The notes under the pieces: model-generated
Seen by the model: the letters and a program-made list of their open reading frames with translations, nothing else
Told to the model about the DNA's origin: nothing
Databases searched by the model: none
Position numbers and translations under genes: made by a program
Shown here: positions 21,388-34,709 of the stretch, piece by piece
Numbering within the stretch: position 1 is the first letter of the stretch
Layout of the letters: every line of letters begins with the position of its first letter
NCBI RefSeq assembly: GCF_024498215.1
Contig: NZ_CP101806.1
Span: forward strand, 186,001-250,000
Origin: Mycoplasmopsis caviae
GTDB lineage: Bacteria; Bacillota_I; Bacilli_A; Mycoplasmatales; Metamycoplasmataceae
Reading direction: 5' to 3'
DNA: 64,000 nt

Positions 21388-21589
21388 GGTAATTTTATTT
21401 TATCAAAATTGCAATAAAGAACTACAAATTAATAAATATTAAACTGCTTCTAGACAAATTATTAATATAACTATTTTATAATTAAATTGGTTAAATTAAC
21501 AGTTAAAATAAGTGTTATTTTATAATTTTTTAGTCTTTGTTTAATTAGTCTTACCTCAAACTTTAGAATGTTAATTTGCTGTCGCTATT
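21388..21589. other. A/T-rich intergenic region
   Basis: Divergent gap between the 94-aa gene and the gene at 21713. I see only possible -10 hexamers and, at its right end, the CTATAAAACAG hairpin. No RNA gene recognised. Confidence 0.4.
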
Positions 21590-21628
21590 TTTGTCCAAAA
21601 AACCTATAAAACAGGTCTTTTAGACAAA
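21590..21628 (+). repeat. CTATAAAACAG hairpin element, copy 1
   Basis: 39 nt: a symmetrical hairpin with a 16-position stem (two mismatches) and 7-nt loop ATAAAAC; arms TTTGTC and GACAAA close it. The best-paired member of the family described in the findings. It lies 84 nt before the ATG at 21713. Confidence 0.75.
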
Positions 21629-21712
21629 ATGAAATTAATCAAAATATTAAAAATATAACCTATATTTAATGGTATACATATGATATAATTTTAAAAAATA
21701 TAAGGGGTTAAA

Positions 21713-23027
21713 ATGGGTGTTACAACTAAGCCAAAAGAATATAAAGAATTTTATGAAGAAAATGTTGCTTATATAAGGAAGATGGTTACAAAACACGTAA
21801 ACCATGAAGCAAAGAGTAATAGGGATATTACTATAAAATTTTGAGTGCAATTATTTTTTGGAATTTTTTCTTTGCTTGTTGGTTTAACATTTTTAGCATT
21901 ACTTATTGGCTTCTGAATTAAAGGATTTATATATATTTCGCCTGTACAAAAGTTTTTTTGATTCATTGGTGCTGTTTTGATTGCCGGATTTGGTTGCTTT
22001 TTATGTGTATGAGCAAAAGAAAACTCTGATTTTATAAGGGCAAATTTTAGACAATCTATTAATAACGAAAAATTTTATGAAAAAGCACTGGAAAGGCTTT
22101 CGATAAAAGTAATAGATGTAAATGATGCAAATAATGATCATTTAATTGAAAAATTTGATATGAATTATGATGATAATCTTGAATGTTTATCATGAGCCCA
22201 CTCACTTCCTGCAACTAGTTGAATTCCGTATGATGCCACTGTTTACACAGCAGGTAAAATATTTCTTATCATGGATAAGTATAATAATCCATGAGCTTTT
22301 CAAAACATTAAATACTCGTATACTAAAAAAATAAGAAACCTATCAGGCGAAGAAGATACTAAAGATTTTTTTGAATATGCAACAATATTTGAGGGTATTC
22401 TTCTATCTTCTCCTAAAACTAAGGACTTCACACTTGCACTAGGCGAAAGATGTGGTTTGAGTTCTCATATGCACTCAAATGTTGATTTTGAAGACAAACA
22501 ATTTGCTAAAATAATGCGTCCACATACAGATGGTGAACTTGATATTTATAATATTTATCAACCTTATGCTATGGAAGTAACGCGCGAGCATTGAGAACAA
22601 TATAAAAAACATTCAAAATGATTTGGGACATTACTTGAAAAACAAAATGTTAAGGCTTGAATACGACCAAGTGGTAACATATTTGAATACAACAATTCAA
22701 ATATGTTTAAGAGTAAAAAGGATAAAATAGAATCAGTGACAAGAGAAGTGCTTAGTGATGCATACTCTGTATATTGGGTATTATCATTTATTCAAATACC
22801 TGGTTATTTTAAATAATTGATGCAGATTGAAAAAACATTGACAAATTTGATTATAGTTATGATGAAAGAAGTAGAACATTTGACTGAGTTGAAAATGTTC
22901 TTGAAATTCATTTTATTCCAGATGGTTCATTTATTTATTCAGTTGGAAAATGAACCATTATATAGATCAAAGCGGAATTTATTGAGTTTCATCATTTATT
23001 CCAATAACAGGCAAAAAAGTTAAATAA
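21713..23027 (+). pseudogene. frameshifted two-helix membrane protein
   Basis: The first frame (21713-22816) encodes 367 aa: a short cytoplasmic start, two membrane helices (about residues 43-68 and 80-102), and a soluble domain (SWAHSLPATSWIPYDATVYT). Continuous protein-like sequence goes on in a second frame (IIDADWKNIDKFDYSYDERS) and then in a third (IDQSGIYWVSSFIPITGKKVK), ending TAA at 23027. So at least two single-base shifts broke a gene of about 435 aa, unless the reads are wrong. The 367-aa product could still be made. GGGG ribosome site before the ATG. The next gene has the same two-helix layout and may be a distant paralogue. Confidence 0.65.
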
Positions 23028-23047
23028 CTTTATTTATGGAGACAATT

Positions 23048-23977
23048 ATGAAAGAAACATTTAATCAATTTTTAGCAAGAAACTATGAACCATTAAACAA
23101 TCATTTAATAGAACAAGATGAAAAAAATGAATCAGATAAGTCATCTAAATCTTTTATATGAAAAATAATACTGTGTTTATGTTTGTTAATAAGCCTTACA
23201 TCAATTTCAATTGTGGTTATGACTACATTTTTTGAGGATTCCAAAAAAATTCAAATAATTAAGTGGGCATGTGTTAGTGTTTTTGTTGCTTCAATTTTAT
23301 CATTTGGATTTTGCTTCACTTTTTTAAAAAGAAGTAAGATAGCAGAAAAACGTGAATGATTAAGTCGAGTAAATTTGTCAAAATCTCTAACTTACTTATT
23401 TAGATTAATTAATTTTAAATTAAATGAAGATCAGGAAACCAAAAATATAGCATGAATAGATTTTTGTAAGAAAATAAGTGAAAAAGGCGAAAGTTCAGAA
23501 GTCGAAAATTTACGAAAACCACTATTAAACAATGAAATTGGTAAAAATAATATTTGAAAAATTCAAGAAGTTAAATTTAAGGAAACAAATGAAATTTTTC
23601 TTTTAATTGAAGGCAAGCATGAAAAAATGATTAATAAATCATACATTTCATGTGGATTAAAAAATGGTATTTATGATTATTTAAAAGACAGCGAAAAAAT
23701 TAAATTTAATGTTCATAATGAAACTCTTAATTTTGAAACAAATGACAATAATCCGTATGACTTAGGTAAAGTTAGCGAATTGTTTAAAATCTTTAACTTA
23801 AGCGAAAAAAAATACGGATTCATAATTGATCCAAAGAATAAAACTTCATGCAGTTGAATAAAGATCAAAAAAGGTTTTTTAAATGTTCAAGGTAGTGAAG
23901 ACACAGTTAAAGCAATCTTAAATCATCTTTATTTAGTATATGCTTTATGTGAAAATATAAAGCAATTTGTTAATTAG
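23048..23977 (+). CDS. two-helix membrane protein, unknown
   Basis: 309 aa: about 35 polar residues, two membrane helices (about 38-62 and 73-96), then a soluble domain. The layout is that of the gene just upstream, separated by 20 nt, with a GGAG ribosome site, suggesting an operon of two related proteins. No family recognised. Confidence 0.72.
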
Positions 23978-23996
23978 AAGCATAAGCTTCTTTTTT
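23977..23996 (+). terminator. terminator
   Basis: GAAGC ATAA GCTTC then six T, starting in the stop codon of the gene at 23048; convergent with rsmD. Confidence 0.75.
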
Positions 23997-24543
23997 AATT
24001 GTTATTTGCTATAAACAATATGTCAACTCTGCCATATTTCTTTTGTTTTTGAATAGTTAACTTATCAGGAATATTAATTCTTAGGTGATTATCAGTTTCT
24101 AGAATAATAAGACCATTTCTTGTTAAAAACTTATGATTGCAAATTAGTTCAAGGCATTTATTAACTAGTTCATATTCGTTGTAAGGAGCATCAATAAATA
24201 TAAAGTCAAATGTACGGCCAATTTTTGTATTTAAAAAATTCAACACATCATCTTTTATGATCTCTATGTTTTCTATTTTTAACATTAGGGCATTTTCTTT
24301 AATAGTATTAATTGCCTCACTATTGTTGTCAATAGCAACTGACTTAGCTGCAAAGTTACTTAATGCCTCAAAACTGTATGCACCACTACCAGCAAAGAGG
24401 TCAAGAATACAAGAACCTTCTAAATTAAACCTTATTGAAGAAAAAATAGCTTCTCTAACTCGATCCATTGTTGGTCTTGTGTTTGTTGTTTTAGGTTGCT
24501 TAATATTTAAATGTCTATATTTGCCACTAATTATTCTTAACAT
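23995..24543 (-). CDS. rsmD: 16S rRNA (guanine966-N2)-methyltransferase
   Basis: 182 aa. Methylates G966 of 16S rRNA using S-adenosylmethionine. Seen: IISGKYRHLNI at the start, TRPTMDRVREAIFSSI, the SAM loop LDLFAGSGAYSFEALS (about residues 48-63) and the catalytic region FIDAPY (the usual NPPY/DPPY type). I prefer ATG 24543 because GGAG is 6 nt upstream of it; that GGAG is part of the first possible ATG at 24555. Confidence 0.92.
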   Translation of the reverse strand: MLRIISGKYRHLNIKQPKTTNTRPTMDRVREAIFSSIRFNLEGSCILDLFAGSGAYSFEALSNFAAKSVAIDNNSEAINTIKENALMLKIENIEIIKDDVLNFLNTKIGRTFDFIFIDAPYNEYELVNKCLELICNHKFLTRNGLIILETDNHLRINIPDKLTIQKQKKYGRVDILFIANNN

Positions 24544-24584
24544 CTTAAACTCCATAATTAATTTATTAATATCTATACTTAATA

Positions 24585-24590
24585 TATAAT
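24585..24590 (+). promoter_or_regulatory. -10 box of def (leaderless start)
   Basis: TATAAT with 6 nt to the ATG at 24597, no Shine-Dalgarno. Confidence 0.65.
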
Positions 24591-24596
24591 ATAATC

Positions 24597-25166
24597 ATGA
24601 AATTTAAAGTAAAACTGGTGCAATTACCTGAAAAAATATTAAGAAAAAAATCTAAAGAAGTAAAAATCCCTTTATCAGAAGAAGATGATAAGTTGGCACA
24701 AAAAATGATTTGACATATTGATGAAAGCCAAAAGAACGATTCAAAAATGGGTTTTAGACCTGGTGTTGGTGTAGCAGCAATTCAATATGGAATTCCTAAA
24801 CAAATGTTTTATATAAACATTAACAATGAATCAATTAATGGCAGAAAAATTGATGATTTTAGAGACGTTTTAATAAACCCAAAAATTATTGCTACAAGTG
24901 AATATGAAGTTTCTCTTAAAGGCGAAGGCTGTCTCAGTGTAGGGGATAATATTAAAAATCAAGAAGGATATGTTTATCGTAAGAAAAGAATTGTTGTTGA
25001 AGCCTATTCATATTTTGATAAAGAAGTTAAAACATATGATTTTAATAATTATGCAGCAATTGTTGCACAACATGAATTAGACCACCTAGATGGCAAATTA
25101 TTTATAGACAGAATTAATAAAAAAGAACCATTCAAAGTTAGAAAAAATTCTGAAATATTAGAATAA
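24597..25166 (+). CDS. def: peptide deformylase
   Basis: 189 aa, one TGA-Trp. Removes the formyl group from new proteins; metal enzyme. All three motifs are present: GVGVAAIQYG (I), GEGCLSVG (II, with the metal Cys) and QHELDHLDGKLF (III, HExxH). Probably leaderless. The membrane protein at 25180 follows 13 nt later. Confidence 0.96.
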
Positions 25167-25179
25167 TAAAAGAGGTACT

Positions 25180-26634
25180 ATGAGAACTTTTGAAGATAAT
25201 TGAAAAGCACTTGCAACCAATGGTTGAGGAATATTAATTTCCCTATCTATCTTTTTTACAATACTTTTGGTCGCAACAATCATTGGTGCTAAACGTGGTT
25301 TTTATGCTGCTTTAATGTCTCTAGGATTTAATTCTGTTGGTTTTATTATTGGCTTGATTTTAGCTCCAATTATTTTGGACACTTCGATAAGTCTAAAACA
25401 CTCAAACGCTAATTTAATGAACAAACTTATAATTCTAAAACCGATGTTGGTTGGAATTATAATATTGTCATTTACTGCTCTGGTCGCAATTATTGGTGAG
25501 ATTATTTATGCATTAACAAAAGATTTCTTTAAAAGATCGATAATAAAAAGAATGAATAAGGGTGAAAGCACCGTTTTCTATCGTTCAATGGGAGCAGTTG
25601 CAGCCGGAATTTCTGCTCTTCCTGGTGCAATACTCACAACTAATTTAGCTGGTTTTGTTGACCAAAATTCATTCATAAATAATGCTAATAATAGTGTTCT
25701 TAATTTCTTAACGGTTGGTCAAGCAAAAGGTGTTAGCAAATATGCTCCTGGACTTGTGATGCTTAATAAAATTAAGAATGATGAACAATTTAAAAAAGAT
25801 ATTTTTAAGTATGTTCAATCAATTTTTAATCTTGATAATTATGTCTTCAAAATGAAATCTAAGTCAACAATCGATAAGACATTAAATGATGAAAAAGTTA
25901 ATTCAGGCGACACCATAACAAATAATAAATTATTAAGTGAAATTTGATTTGTTCCTCTTGCAAACTGAAGTGATGATGAAATCGAGAGACTTCCTAAAAT
26001 TAAAGAGTGACTAAATTTCATTCTTAATGATGAAGATTCACTTGATTTACTTTATAGTAATTATAAATATTCAAATGGCCAAAAATATACCTTTGCAGGT
26101 TTACATAGTAAGGAACACCCAACTTGACATACTAAAATTACAAGTGATGATGATTACTATTATTACAAAAAATTTCAATTTGGCAACTCTGAAAGTTGAT
26201 CACCTGAAACTCAACCATTTGAAGAAACAAAAGAAAATAAATTTGATTTTAAAACCATGTTTTCTTGAAATGTTGAACAAAGCAACAAAACAATTAGCAA
26301 GCTACTTAGAAAATATTCAAACCACAGGTTTGCAAAAGACAAAGATACTCAAAAAGAAGACTTTAGTAAAGTAGAAAAAATTGCTAATGAACCTATATTT
26401 AGCCTTGATATTCAAGAAGAACAAGCAAGAAAAAAATTAATATCAATTTTCTATGAAATTGTTTTTCCAAACGATAAAACATTTAGAAATATTGAACAAA
26501 AGGATGCTTTTGAAGAATATGATTCAACAAAACTTGTAGCAAAGAACAAACTTGATGAAATTTCACAAAAGAAATTCCATCTTGTCTTCAACAAGATAAT
26601 TGAATCAATTCTTCAAGAAATTAATATAAACTAA
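25180..26634 (+). CDS. CvpA-like membrane protein with long cytoplasmic tail
   Basis: 484 aa, several TGA-Trp codons. Four membrane helices in the first 160 residues: GILISLSIFFTILLVATIIG, then AKRGFYAALMSLGFNSVGFI, LVGIIILSFTALVAIIGEII, and AAGISALPGAILTTNLAGFV, in the spacing and with the GxxRG after helix 1 seen in CvpA-family proteins. The remaining 320 residues are hydrophilic and unknown. AGAGG ribosome site. Family membership is by pattern only; biochemical role unknown. Confidence 0.72.
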
Positions 26635-26660
26635 ACTTGTGTTAATGCACAAGTTTTTTT
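26633..26660 (+). terminator. rho-independent terminator
   Basis: AAACTTGTG / CACAAGTTT, 9-bp stem with loop TTAATG, then seven T, starting in the stop codon. Confidence 0.9.
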
Positions 26661-26765
26661 ACAAAAACAAAAAGTTTTATGAAAAAAGGGACTTTACTTA
26701 TTTAAATTTTGAAAAAATTTAAGAATAAAAAATAATTTTATATTTAATATTAGTATTAAAAATAG

Positions 26766-26771
26766 TATTAT
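26766..26771 (+). promoter_or_regulatory. -10 box of parE (leaderless start)
   Basis: TATTAT with 6 nt to the ATG at 26778; no ribosome site. Confidence 0.5.
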
Positions 26772-26777
26772 TAATAT

Positions 26778-28691
26778 ATGCAAAAATATGATGAATCAAG
26801 TATACAACAGTTAAAAGGTTTAGAGGCTGTTAGAAAACGTCCAGGTATGTACATTGGTAGTACTGATGTCAATGGACTACACCATTTAATTTGAGAAATT
26901 GTAGATAACTCAATTGATGAAGCATTAGCAGGTTTTGCTAATGAAATTAATGTAACTTTAACAAAGAGTGGTTCAGTTAGAGTTCTTGATAATGGTCGTG
27001 GAATTCCTGTTGGAATGACACCTTCTGGCAAGAGTGCTGTGGAATTAGTTTTTACAGAACTCCATGCTGGTGGTAAATTTAATGAAGGTGCTTATAAAAC
27101 AAGTGGAGGGCTTCATGGAGTGGGTTCTTCAGTTGTTAATGCATTAAGTACAAAATTAATTGCTACAGTTTATCGAGATAAAAAAATCTATGAAACTATT
27201 TTTGAAAATGGTGATAATATTGTTCAACGAACTCTTGAAGTCGGTAACACAAATAGACATGGAACTATGGTTGAATTTTGACCAAATTATGAAATCTTTA
27301 AGCGTGCTAGATTTAGTTATGAAACCATTGCTGAGAGACTTAGGGAAAGTTGTTTTTTAATTGGTGGTCTAAAAATTCATTTCAAAGATGAAATTAGTGG
27401 TAGAGAAACTGAATTTATTTATGAGGATGGTCTTCATGCATTTGTTGACTTCATAAATGATTCAAAAAATGCACTTGGTGATATTAAAACCTTTAAAGAA
27501 ACTAAAAGAGATATTGAAGTTGAATGTGGTTTTCAATACACCGATAGTTACAATGAAACATTTTTAAGTTTTGTCAATAATGTTAAAACAAAAGATGGTG
27601 GAAGCCATGAAGTTGGTCTTAAATCAGCTTTGACTAAAACATTTAATGAATTCGCATTAGAAGAAAAAGCACTAAAAGGTAAAAATACTTTTGATGGTGA
27701 AGATATTCGAGAAGGCTTAACAGTTATACTTTCAGTTAAGATACCTGAAAAACTTCTTGAATTTGTCAGTCAAACAAAAGATAAGTTAGGTACTCCTGAG
27801 GCTAAGGGTGTAGTTGAAGAAGTCGTGTCAAAAAACTTTAAAATATGAATTCATGAAAATAAACCTTTAGCCAAGAAAATACTTGAAAAAATCAAAAAAG
27901 CCTCCGAGTCTCGTGCAGCTGCACGTAAAGCAAGAGCTGAAGCTCGAAGCACTAAAAATGCACTTAAAGAAAAGCAAATTTTAAGTGGAAAACTAACACC
28001 AGCCCAAAGTAAAATACCTGCAGAAAAGGAATTATTCTTAGTCGAAGGTGATTCTGCTGGTGGTAGTGCTAAGCTTGGACGAGATCGAAAATACCAAGCT
28101 ATTTTACCATTGCGTGGTAAGGTTATTAATACTGAAAAAGCAAGACTTTTTGAAATACTTAAAAATGAAGAAATAGCAACAATAATTAATACAATTGGTG
28201 CAGGTGTTGGTGACGAATTCGACATTAAAAAAGCCCAATATGGAAAAGTTGTAATTATGACTGATGCCGATACTGATGGTGCTCATATTCAAATATTATT
28301 GCTAACATTCTTCTTTAGACACATGCGCCAACTTGTTGAAAATGGTATGGTTTATATTGCCTTACCACCATTATTCAAACTAGCATCAACTAAGAGTAAA
28401 AAAGAAATTTTATATGCTTGGGATGAAAATGAATTAAGAGATCTTCTTCGTTTACCTAACTTTAAAAACGCAGAAGTTCAACGTTATAAAGGTCTTGGCG
28501 AAATGAATGCGGATCAGTTGTGAGAAACCACAATGAATCCGGCAACTAGAACCCTTGTACAGGTTAAAATTGAGGATGCTGCCCTAGCTGAACGTCGTGT
28601 TTCAACACTTATGGGTGACAATGTTGAGCCACGTAAAGAGTGAATTAATAAGAATGTTGAATTCACTCTTGATGATGACTTTGAAATCTAG
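26778..28691 (+). CDS. parE: DNA topoisomerase IV subunit B
   Basis: 637 aa, several TGA-Trp. GHKL ATPase: [36 protein letters not shown]; Toprim: [25 protein letters not shown]-terminal [10 protein letters not shown] block. ParE rather than GyrB because of [12 protein letters not shown] and the [15 protein letters not shown] linker, and because parC follows 12 nt later. Decatenates chromosomes with ATP. Confidence 0.94.
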
Positions 28692-28703
28692 AAAGGAGCC
28701 ATT

Positions 28704-31262
<2,559 letters not shown>

Positions 31263-31274
<12 letters not shown>

Positions 31275-31301
31275 ACCTATAAAACAGTTGTTTTAGTAGA
31301 T
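31263..31301 (+). repeat. CTATAAAACAG hairpin element, copy 2
   Basis: Core CTATAAAACAG overlapping the end of parC, with shorter stem pairs than copy 1. Located right at the parC stop, where it could act in 3-prime end formation. Confidence 0.55.
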
Positions 31302-31368
31302 TTTGAATTCAATAGTTGTCAAGCAGTGAAACATTTTGAATTCTATCTAATTAGAAGATGGAGAGATA

Positions 31369-31671
31369 ATGAGTTGAAAAACAAAGATTTTAGTTGTTAG
31401 CGACATACATGGAGATCTTTCTACATTAAGTGCAATAGTTAGTGTGGAAATGCCTGATTATATTATAAGTTGTGGAGATAATCTATTACCAAAAAGTTTT
31501 ATGCAAGAAATGTTTAGTTATTATGTAGATGGCAATAATGATGAATTGGATGAAGAATTTTATTCAAGAATACCATCCGCAAGATTTGAAATAGATGGAC
31601 TATGTTTTTATGTAGAACATGGACACAACCTAGGAAATTATGAATTATTAAGAGATCCAAAAAAAGTTTAT
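31369..31671 (+). pseudogene. YfcE-type metallophosphoesterase, 5-prime part
   Basis: 101 codons of a gene split by IS-A. Motifs ILVVSDIHGDL, SCGDN, DGNNDEL and VEHGHNLG are the first three and the fourth metal-binding motifs of the MJ0936/YfcE phosphodiesterase fold. The frame then runs into IS-A at 31672 and stops inside it (31707). GGAGA ribosome site before ATG 31369. Together with 36628-36888 it makes a 187-aa protein, family length. Confidence 0.88.
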
Positions 31672-31772
31672 CTTGACTTTGACACTTTAGCCATTAAAAC
31701 ATATTAAAAATAAGGCTCATATACATAGTATATGAATTTTTTATTTTTTCTTGTAATTCTAGTAAAACATAG

Positions 31773-31778
31773 TATAAT
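31773..31778 (+). promoter_or_regulatory. -10 box of IS-A transposase, left copy (leaderless)
   Basis: TATAAT and six nt (ATAATT) before the ATG at 31785; the same bases precede the right copy (34787-34792). Confidence 0.6.
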
Positions 31779-31784
31779 ATAATT

Positions 31785-32765
31785 ATGTTTGTTAAAGTTA
31801 TTAGAGTTAGAAATAAAGAATATGTTAATATTGTGAAAAGTTATTGAGATAAGGAAAGCAAATCTTGTAAACATAAGGTTGTCCAAAATTTGGGATTATT
31901 ATCCAAATTAGAAGAAAACGATCCTAATTTTTTAGAAAACCTGAGAAATGAATTTAAAAAGTATTCAAAAGATAAGGAAGAAAAAGAAGTACTTTTAGGC
32001 AGAATGCTTGGGACATTTAAAGATGTTTTATCTGACGATAACGTTGACGGTGAATATGATATTAGAGATGAAAACAAGATACACAATAAATATCAGAATG
32101 AATTAGAAGTTTTAAATTATGGCAATTTAATACTAAACAATGTTTACCGAAAGTTAGATCTAGATAAATATTTTGAGAAATCAAAGAGTATGAAAAGAAT
32201 CAAATATGATTTGAACAATATTGTCCAAAATTTAGTCGCAATGAGATTTTTAAAACCTTGTTCAAAAAGTAAAACATTTAATATTTTTAATGAGTATACA
32301 ATAAAGAATGATGACACCCTTAAATCAATTTACAGAAGCCTTGAAATTTTGTGTGATGAAAGGCTAGATATCATTGAACATATCAACAAAAAATTAATTG
32401 AACTATTTGATAGAAACCTAAAAGAAACATTTTACGATGTTACAACTGTTTACTTTGAAAGTATTGAAAAAAATGACTTGTTAGATTACGGATTTTCTAA
32501 GGATGCAAAAATTAATAATGTACAGGTTGTTCTTGGGATGATGATTGACGCTTATGGAATTCCAATTGCATACAAATTGTTTGCCGGAAATACATGTGAT
32601 TTTAAGACTTTTATCCCTTTTATAAAGGAAGTTAAGGAAAAATTAGGTATTGAAAATATTACTGTTATTGCAGACAGAGGGTTAAACTCTGGTCCTAATC
32701 TTTTAGAACTTAAAAAGATGGTTTTGAGTTCATAATGTCTCACAAAATTAAAGGAAATAAGAACC
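31785..32765 (+). pseudogene. IS-A transposase, 5-prime fragment (left repeat copy)
   Basis: Identical to the first 56% of the complete transposase at 34799 except for a missing A in an A-run (5 against 6) near 32714, which shifts the frame and ends it at 32735, and one Ile/Ala codon change. It stops at the IS-B boundary (32765). It is the left arm of a 1.07-kb direct repeat rather than a separate insertion. Confidence 0.85.
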
Positions 32766-32860
32766 TCCCAAGTTTGACGAATCAAAAATGAAAATGAACA
32801 CTTCATATACTAAAGTATATGAAATTTTTTCATTTTTTCTTATTTTGTGTTATAATATGT

Positions 32861-32866
32861 TATAAT
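32861..32866 (+). promoter_or_regulatory. -10 box of IS-B transposase (leaderless)
   Basis: TATAAT, 6 nt, then ATG at 32873. A second TATAAT lies 11 nt further up. The same is true of copy 2 (39441-39446). Confidence 0.6.
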
Positions 32867-32872
32867 ATAATT

Positions 32873-34622
32873 ATGTATGTAAAAGTTTCAAAAGTAGCAG
32901 GCAAAGAATATGTTCAAATTTGCCATTCAGTTAGAATAAAAGGAACAAATAAAACAAAGCAAGTGGTTATTGAAAAACTTGGTCTTTTATCAAAACTGCA
33001 AGAAGAAAATCCTAACATTTTAGAGGATTTAAAAAATAAATATCAAGGTTTGAGAAATGAAGCGAGAGATAATGAATTATTGAAGTATAGAGTTCACAAA
33101 TCTATTGATGCTTTATTTGACACAGAATTCAATGAAAGGAATGAATTCAAAGACAAATTAACATATGAAGAAAAGGCTGAAAAAGTAAAAAAATAGTTAG
33201 AAAAAATATGGTAATTTACTTTACAAAACGATTTACAAAAACTAAAACTTGATGAATATTTTGATTTAAAAAGTAAAGAATTTCTTTTCAGATATGATTT
33301 AAATAATATTGTTGAGAACCTAACTTTTTAAGAATTTTAAAACCTTCATCAAAACTAAGAACAGTTCAATCTTATGATTCATATTTAATAGAGAATGACG
33401 ACACGTTGAAATCTCATTACAGAGCATTGGAAATTTTATGCGATGAAAGATTAGATATTATTAAACATTTAAACAATAGATTATCAGAATTAATGGACAG
33501 AAATCTAGAAGAGGCTTTCTACGATGTTACAACAGTTTATTTTGAAAGTTTCACAGCAGATGATTTTAGAATCTTTGGTTTTTCAAAGGATTTAAAAGTT
33601 AATCAAACACAAGTGGTATTAGGTTTGATGATTGATGCAAATGGAATACCAATAAGTTACAAACTTTTTCCCGGAAATACAAGCGATTTTAAGACTTTTA
33701 TCCCTTTTATACAGGAAGTTAAGGAAAATTTAGGAATCGAAAATGTAACGATAGTTGCTGATAGAGGACTTAATTCTGGGCCTAATTTACAGTCGATAAT
33801 TGACAATGGTTTTAAATTTATAATGGCAGAAAAATTAGAGCAAAAGGCAAAATTGCCTCTGAAATACTTGACTTAGATTCATATGATAAAATAACTGAAA
33901 ACTACTTTATTAGAGATCGTAAAGATACAAAATTTGTAAAAAATGAAGATGATGAGAAATATATAATTGATGGTAGACTTGTTCTTTCTTTCAGTGAAAA
34001 TAGAAGAAAAAAGGATGAGAGCGACCGCAAAAGACTTATTGAAAAAGCTTTAAAAGGTGTTCAAAACAATGCTTCAAAAGCTCGCTCAGAATTAAGTAGA
34101 GGCGGTAGAAAGTATCTCGATTATAATGTTAAAGAAGTAACGATAAAGACAACAAAAATTGAAGATGATGCAAAATGAGATGGCTTTTATGGAATATTCA
34201 CAAACGATATGGAAATGAAGACTGATAGAATTATTTCAACATATCGAAAACTTTGAAAGATTGAAGATTCGTTTAGAATGCTAAAAACATCATTTGAGGT
34301 TAGACCTGTTTATCTATCAAAAGGAAGACAATTGAAGCGGCATTTTCTTATTTGTTATTTAGCCCTTGTACTCCAAAGATTTCTAGAATTCACTATTGAC
34401 TCAATAGTTGAAGATGATCACAAATTTACTACTGAAAAAATACTCAACAGTATTAGAGAAGTTGAACTAATAACCTTTAAAGATTATGAGAATGATACAG
34501 AGTATTTTATGAGAACTGATGAACCAATTGAATACCTTGAATTAATTGAAAAATTAAATATTGAAAGACTTCCACTGATGGGAAAAGTCGATGAAATTGA
34601 GGGTATTATAACACATGGCTAA
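32873..34622 (+). pseudogene. IS-B transposase, frameshifted (copy 1)
   Basis: The IS1634-type DDE motifs are present: FYDVTTVYFES (first D), VTIVADRGLNSGP (second D), LWKIEDSFRMLKT (E). Compared with IS-A, the frame is broken at a stop near 33195, at the missing base before LDEYFDLKS (about 33243), at AACCTAACTTTTTAAG (about 33322) and near 33835 and 34320. At least two breaks are shared with copy 2, so the element was already defective, or the frame is shifted on purpose. Confidence 0.85.
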
Positions 34623-34709
34623 AATTGTAAAAATGACCAATACACCTATAAATAAGGCGTATTAGTCATTTTTAATACTCCTTTTTTAATTGATTCGTCA
34701 AACTTGGGA

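Larger units (their letters stand above)
31697..32765. repeat. 1.07-kb direct repeat, left arm
   Basis: Matches 34710-35780 with two homopolymer length differences and very few base changes. The two arms directly abut the two ends of IS-B, so this is a target-site duplication made when IS-B inserted into IS-A. Confidence 0.85.
32766..34709 (+). mobile_element. IS-B (IS1634-type), copy 1
   Basis: 1,944 bp with perfect 20-bp terminal inverted repeats TCCCAAGTTTGACGAATCAA. A subterminal hairpin (CATATAC TAAA GTATATG) stands before the transposase. About 60% protein similarity to IS-A by eye. It interrupts IS-A. Confidence 0.92.

Noticed and set aside
26778-28691. GyrB instead of ParE
   Set aside because: The adjacent ParC and the ParE-type linker and GVGSS motif favour topoisomerase IV; a genome-wide search for gyrB would settle it.
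31300-31343. Two ATTTTGAATTC repeats upstream of the phosphoesterase
   Set aside because: An 11-bp direct repeat with a GAATTC palindrome; could be an operator, but too short and A/T-rich to support.
31841-32086. Minus-strand ORFs inside the IS elements (31841-32086, 34855-35100, 32552-32806)
   Set aside because: Mirror frames of transposase genes; repeated only because the DNA is duplicated.
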